DNA from: Candidatus Omnitrophota bacterium
GTDB lineage: Bacteria; Omnitrophota; Gorgyraeia; Gygaellales; Profunditerraquicolaceae
Direction of reading: 5' to 3'
Length of the DNA stretch: 61,676 nucleotides
Assembly (NCBI GenBank): GCA_026416665.1
Contig: JAOAET010000030.1
Location: 1 to 61,676, forward strand
The position numbers and the translations under genes were made by a program. Below the pieces are notes generated by a model. The model was not told the origin of the DNA, did no database searches, and saw only the letters and a program-made list of their open reading frames with translations. This document shows, in pieces, positions 57,394 to 61,676 of this stretch; within the stretch, counting starts at the first letter, position 1; the number at the start of each line of letters is the position of its first letter.

Positions 57394-59665
57394 AATTTTT
57401 GCCAAAAGCAATCCTTTTCAGGAATTACATGTCCATACACAAGAGGTATTAGAAAGAGCCCAGAAAGAATTTGATTATTTTATCAAGCAAGGTTTAGAGA
57501 TTGAAAACCAGATCAAAGATGCTATTTTGCTAACCTGTTTTGCGCATGATTTGGGAAAAGTATCCAAAATTTTTCAGGATTCACTAAAAAACAATAATAA
57601 AATATATGTTCCCCATAATCTTATTTCAGTTGCTTTTTTGCCTTCACTTTTTAAGACCTTTTCATCCATAGAAAATTTCAAAAAAATAATAATCTATGCT
57701 GTTGCCTTTCATCATAAGAATTTTCTTCAATTAAGTGATTTTATAATTGGTAGTAAAAGAAGCAGTGGTTATGGACTTGAAGACGAACTGATAGACATAA
57801 AACTAAACAGATTAAACTTCCTTTGTCCGATGGTTAATTTATTTAAGAAGTCATTTAATATGTCTTGGCAACCCGATATTGATTTTGATATTTTAAATAA
57901 CATTCAGGAGGTTATTTTTGATTTAGAACCTTTTGATAAAGAATTAATCTATATCAAAGGTATACTTCATCGTGCAGACCATATCTCTTCTGCTGGCATA
58001 GCGGAAGAAAATCTCTCGTATACAAATGAAGAAGGTTTTAAAAAATTGACAGATAAGATTAAACTAAAAGGGTTTCAAGCTCAAATTAGAAACAGACCCT
58101 CTTCTATGATTTTAATTGCTCCTACAGGTAGTGGTAAAACTGAGGCAGCGTTATCTTGGGCAGGAAGTAGAAATAGAAAAATAATTTTTACTTTACCTAC
58201 CCGGGCTTCAGTAAACGCAGCATTTACTAAATTACAGGGATACTACGGAAACGATGTAGGACTTTTACATGGTGAGGCAGGAAGATTCATATATAAAATG
58301 TTAAAAAATGAATATAACGAAAATGAAGCGCTACAAGAAAGTATGCATGAAATAACGCTTGCCAAGAATCTGCTTAAACCAATTATAGTCACAACTATTG
58401 ACCAGATATTTTCCTTTGCTTTTAGAGTACATCAATACGAAAAGATACTTATGGGGTTGTCTGGAGCAAGTTTAATTTTAGACGAGTTAGATTCCTATTC
58501 TTTTTATACCATAGAGGTTTTGAAAGAAGCTTTAAAAATAGCTAAAAAATTTGATATCGTTCCTCTAATAATGTCTGCTACTATTCCGAAATTACTTCAA
58601 GATGAATTTGTGAATGAAAAAATAGTTGAACATGAAGGTATCTATATCCCTACAAAACAAGAACTTCAGCTCAACAACGATGCTTCACATAAAGTAAACA
58701 TATTAGATGGAGATATCACCAATATCACCAAATGTGGTTCCGAAATCAAAAATTTAGTAAAGGAAAACAAAAGCATTTTAATTGTGTGTAATACTATTAA
58801 AAAATCAATTTCAGTTTATGAGAATTTAAAAAATTTGGGGTTAGGAGTTCCTTTAAACTTATATCATTCTTTATTTACTTTTGAAGATAGAAATAATAAA
58901 GAAAAGAAAATCACAGAGTATGATGAAACCGGTAGAAATACAGGGATATGGGTTACTACCCAAGTAATTGAAGTTTCTTTGGATTTAGATTTTGATGTTT
59001 TGCTGACTGAATTGGCTCCTTTAAATGTTTTGATTCAGAGAATGGGAAGATGTTATCGCAAAAGAAAAGGCATCGGAGAAGTTTATCTTTGTTCAAAATT
59101 ACTTGATGAAAAAGGAGAGAAATTTTTCTTTCCGTATGGGGATAAATGGGATAAGGGGATATTGCTTGAAGAAAGTTTGGAAGCATTAAAAGCATTAAAA
59201 GATAGAAATATAAATATTATAAGATTACAAGAAAAAAAAGAAATACTTGATAATTATTTTGAAAAAATTTGGGAAGATAAAAAAATCAAAGATGCTAAAA
59301 ATAGGGCAAAGGAAATAACCAGTGCTTTTTTAAATGTAAATCTTACAATGCTTGAGACACTTAAAGAGGACGAAGTAAGCCGATACCTGAGAGAATCAGG
59401 TATTACTTTAACAGTAGTTCCAGATAATTTGCTGAATGAAGATGAAAGGAATAAATTAGATGGTAATTACAAATGGCAAAGCAAAGAAGAAAAACTATTG
59501 TTTTTGAATACCATAAAAGAAAAATTTATTTCAGTACCCATTTATAGTGTTATAAAATTCCGGAATTATTTTACAGAAACAGAATCCGGTATCTTTCTTA
59601 CTAGGTTAGAATATACCGAAGAAAAGGGACTTAATTTAATAGAATTACCATCAAACTTTTTGTGA
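57383..59665 (+). CDS. cas3: Cas3 HD nuclease-helicase
   Basis: HD: CFAHDLGKVSKIFQDSL, AFHHKNF; helicase: APTGSGKTEAALSWA, ILDELDSYS, SATIPKLL, TQVIEVSLDLDFDVLLTELAPLNVLIQRMGRCYR. Confidence 0.93.
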   Translation: MEDKIFAKSNPFQELHVHTQEVLERAQKEFDYFIKQGLEIENQIKDAILLTCFAHDLGKVSKIFQDSLKNNNKIYVPHNLISVAFLPSLFKTFSSIENFKKIIIYAVAFHHKNFLQLSDFIIGSKRSSGYGLEDELIDIKLNRLNFLCPMVNLFKKSFNMSWQPDIDFDILNNIQEVIFDLEPFDKELIYIKGILHRADHISSAGIAEENLSYTNEEGFKKLTDKIKLKGFQAQIRNRPSSMILIAPTGSGKTEAALSWAGSRNRKIIFTLPTRASVNAAFTKLQGYYGNDVGLLHGEAGRFIYKMLKNEYNENEALQESMHEITLAKNLLKPIIVTTIDQIFSFAFRVHQYEKILMGLSGASLILDELDSYSFYTIEVLKEALKIAKKFDIVPLIMSATIPKLLQDEFVNEKIVEHEGIYIPTKQELQLNNDASHKVNILDGDITNITKCGSEIKNLVKENKSILIVCNTIKKSISVYENLKNLGLGVPLNLYHSLFTFEDRNNKEKKITEYDETGRNTGIWVTTQVIEVSLDLDFDVLLTELAPLNVLIQRMGRCYRKRKGIGEVYLCSKLLDEKGEKFFFPYGDKWDKGILLEESLEALKALKDRNINIIRLQEKKEILDNYFEKIWEDKKIKDAKNRAKEITSAFLNVNLTMLETLKEDEVSRYLRESGITLTVVPDNLLNEDERNKLDGNYKWQSKEEKLLFLNTIKEKFISVPIYSVIKFRNYFTETESGIFLTRLEYTEEKGLNLIELPSNFL

Positions 59666-60195
59666 AAGTTATGCAAAACTCTTTGGAGGAGATAAATTCT
59701 GCCAACATCCGTATTACCGGCATAAAAATTAATTATCTTTATATCTGCGAAAGAAAACTTTGGTTTTTTGACAGGGGCATTCAAATGGAAAAAACTTCTG
59801 ATAAGGTTTTGTTGGGGAAATTAACTGAAGAATACTCCTATCCCCAACAGGAACATAAAGAGGTATTAATAGATAATCTTATAAATATAGATATTGTGGA
59901 GGAAGATAAAATCAGAGAAATAAAATATAGCAATAAAATGAAAGAGGCCGACAGGATACAATTGTTATATTACCTTTATTATCTAAAAAAGAAATTGAAC
60001 ATAGAAAGAAAAGGAATCATTAATTATCCAAAGATGCGTAGAAAGGAAGAAGTGATTTTAACTGAAGAGGCAGAAAAAGAAGTAGAATCTGCTATCTTTA
60101 AAGTTGCGGAAGTTATAAAGATGAATAAACCACCTTGTTTTATAAAAAAGCCATTCTGCACCAAATGTGCTTATTATGAGCTGTGTTTAGGATAA
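59662..60195 (+). CDS. cas4: Cas4 exonuclease
   Basis: LYICERKLWFFDRGIQME, KMKEADRIQLLYYLYYLKK, C-terminal PFCTKCAYYELC cluster. Confidence 0.92.
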   Translation: MKVMQNSLEEINSANIRITGIKINYLYICERKLWFFDRGIQMEKTSDKVLLGKLTEEYSYPQQEHKEVLIDNLINIDIVEEDKIREIKYSNKMKEADRIQLLYYLYYLKKKLNIERKGIINYPKMRRKEEVILTEEAEKEVESAIFKVAEVIKMNKPPCFIKKPFCTKCAYYELCLG

Positions 60196-60198
60196 GGT

Positions 60199-61176
60199 AT
60201 GAGACCGTATTATATATTTTCCAATGGTAGAATAATGCGTAAAGAGAACACAGTATATATTGAGAATGAAAAGGGCGAAAAGAAGGGAATTCCTATTGAA
60301 GATATAGACGTTCTACATTTATTTGCTGAACTTGATTTAAACACTAAATTTCTAAACTTTTTGTCACAGCAGAATAAACTTCTACATATATATAATTATT
60401 ACGGTTATTATGCAGGTAGTTTTATGCCAAGACAAAAAGATGTTTCTGGAGAATTGGTCGTTAAACAGGTTATGCATTATTTAGATAATGAGAAGAGATT
60501 TTACCTTGCTAAATGCTTTGTGGAAGGAGCAATTTTTCATACGAAAAGAAATCTTAGGGAATATGAAGGAACAGAAGAAGTTCAGAAAAAAATAGAAGAA
60601 GAGATGCTTGGCTTACAAAAAGCAGAATCAATTCCCGAATTAATGAGTTATGAAGGTAGAGTAAAAGACTGCTACTATCATGCATTTAACATTATTTTAA
60701 AAAATGACTTCAAATTTATTAAAAGAGAAAGACAACCGCCTTCTGACCCCCTTAATGCACTTATTTCTTTTGGAAATTCACTTGTTTATACGACAGTTTT
60801 GTCTGAAATTTATCATACCCAACTCAATCCAACAGTAAGTTATCTTCATGAGCCTCGGGAGAGAAGGTATTCTTTAAGTCTAGATATTTCTGAAATTTTT
60901 AAGCCACTGATTTGTGATCCTATTATCTTTAAGCTTGTTAATAACAATATGCTTAAGAACGATGATTTTGAAGAAGATGTTGAGTGCTGTTATCTCACTG
61001 CGACGGGCAGAAAAAAATTTCTTAAAGAATTTGATGAGAAAATTTCAAGCACTGTAAAACACAGAAAACTGAAAAGGAATGTTTCTTACAGGACTATTAT
61101 TAGATTAGAATGTTATAAACTCATAAAACATTTTCTTGAAGACGAAACCTATGTTCCTTTTAAGGCGTGGTGGTAG
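60199..61176 (+). CDS. cas1: Cas1 integrase (type I-B)
   Basis: YYIFSNGRIMRKENTVYIENEKGEKKGIPIEDIDVLHLFAE, SFGNSLVYTTVLSEIYHTQLNPTVSYLHEPRERRYSLSLDISEIFKP. Confidence 0.95.
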   Translation: MRPYYIFSNGRIMRKENTVYIENEKGEKKGIPIEDIDVLHLFAELDLNTKFLNFLSQQNKLLHIYNYYGYYAGSFMPRQKDVSGELVVKQVMHYLDNEKRFYLAKCFVEGAIFHTKRNLREYEGTEEVQKKIEEEMLGLQKAESIPELMSYEGRVKDCYYHAFNIILKNDFKFIKRERQPPSDPLNALISFGNSLVYTTVLSEIYHTQLNPTVSYLHEPRERRYSLSLDISEIFKPLICDPIIFKLVNNNMLKNDDFEEDVECCYLTATGRKKFLKEFDEKISSTVKHRKLKRNVSYRTIIRLECYKLIKHFLEDETYVPFKAWW

Positions 61177-61443
61177 ATGGCATATTTAATAGTTACCTAT
61201 GATGTAGAAGAAAAAAGAGTAAATAGAGTAAGAAAAATCTTAAAAAAGTATTTTATGTGGGTTCAAAATTCAGTTTTTGAAGGAGAAATTTCTGAAGGGA
61301 AACTTGAGAAATGCCGAAGAGAAATCCTTAATTTTATTAATACAGAAACTGATTCTGTATATTTCTACCATCTAGAAAACAGGCTTAACTACTATAAGGA
61401 TATTTTGGGAGTTGAGAAAGATATGACTGATAATGTCATATGA
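61177..61443 (+). CDS. cas2: Cas2
   Basis: MAYLIVTYDVEEKRVNRVRKILKKYFMWVQNSVFEGEIS. Confidence 0.95.
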   Translation: MAYLIVTYDVEEKRVNRVRKILKKYFMWVQNSVFEGEISEGKLEKCRREILNFINTETDSVYFYHLENRLNYYKDILGVEKDMTDNVI

Positions 61444-61647
61444 TTGCATCGAACTTAATTTTTGTATTATTGCTATTAACTAATTGGGGCGTGTAGAGTT
61501 AGAGTTTTTTCATAAGAAAAATAAAAAAATAATTGAAAGTTTGATGCAAATTTGTTACGGTTGAAGAAAAAGAAGTGTGCTATAGTGAGAAGTTAACTTA
61601 TTTATTTTTTTATAGTTATATTTTTTATTATTATTCTCAGGTAAAGG
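61444..61647 (+). promoter_or_regulatory. CRISPR leader
   Basis: ~200-bp very AT-rich non-coding stretch between cas2 and the repeat; TATAGT at 61581. Confidence 0.75.
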
Positions 61648-61676
61648 GTTTCATCTGAACCATGTGGGATATAAAG
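61648..61676 (+). CRISPR. First (only visible) 29-nt CRISPR repeat; array continues off the window
   Basis: GTTTCATCTGAACCATGTGGGATATAAAG aligns without gaps (21/29 by eye) to the remembered Clostridioides difficile I-B repeat GTTTTATATTAACTATATGGAATGTAAAT; placed leader-proximal to cas2. Confidence 0.8.

Noticed and set aside
1-61676. Transposons, integrases, prophage or rRNA genes
   Set aside because: No transposase, integrase or phage structural motifs and no rRNA sequence recognised in any listed ORF or intergenic region.

Overview
A 61.7 kb, AT-rich, densely coding bacterial window of Gram-negative character (LptE, Lnt, Lgt, LpxL-type acyltransferase, BamD-like protein), probably from an uncultured anaerobic lineage; an Omnitrophota-like affiliation is only a guess. 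Most of it is housekeeping: glgP, rlmN, nfo, leuS, comEA/comEC, lptE, holA-like, rpsT, murJ, uvrC-like, ogt, pilT, prfB with the classical +1 programmed frameshift, secA, lnt, bioY, trxB, lgt, sufC/sufB-D and an EF-G. There are two tRNAs (Leu-CAA, Ala-GGC) and a convincing fluoride riboswitch in front of a cation/proton antiporter. The last 8 kb is a complete type I-B-like CRISPR-Cas operon (cas6-cas8-cas7-cas5-cas3-cas4-cas1-cas2). It is followed by an AT-rich leader and a single 29-nt repeat that ends exactly at the window edge. Main points to follow up: (1) an EF-G fused in one ORF to a ~397-aa N-terminal extension with a predicted membrane anchor, long coiled coil and acidic linker; (2) a short cas-operon leader with its own promoter, a terminator hairpin abutting the cas6 start codon and a candidate antiterminator; (3) a perfect 22-bp palindrome over the putative start site of a DUF134/permease/thioredoxin operon; (4) an unannotated 26-aa basic ORF with a strong SD; (5) an AbiGi-like protein in a non-defence context. 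All product names come from reading motifs by eye; no searches were run.
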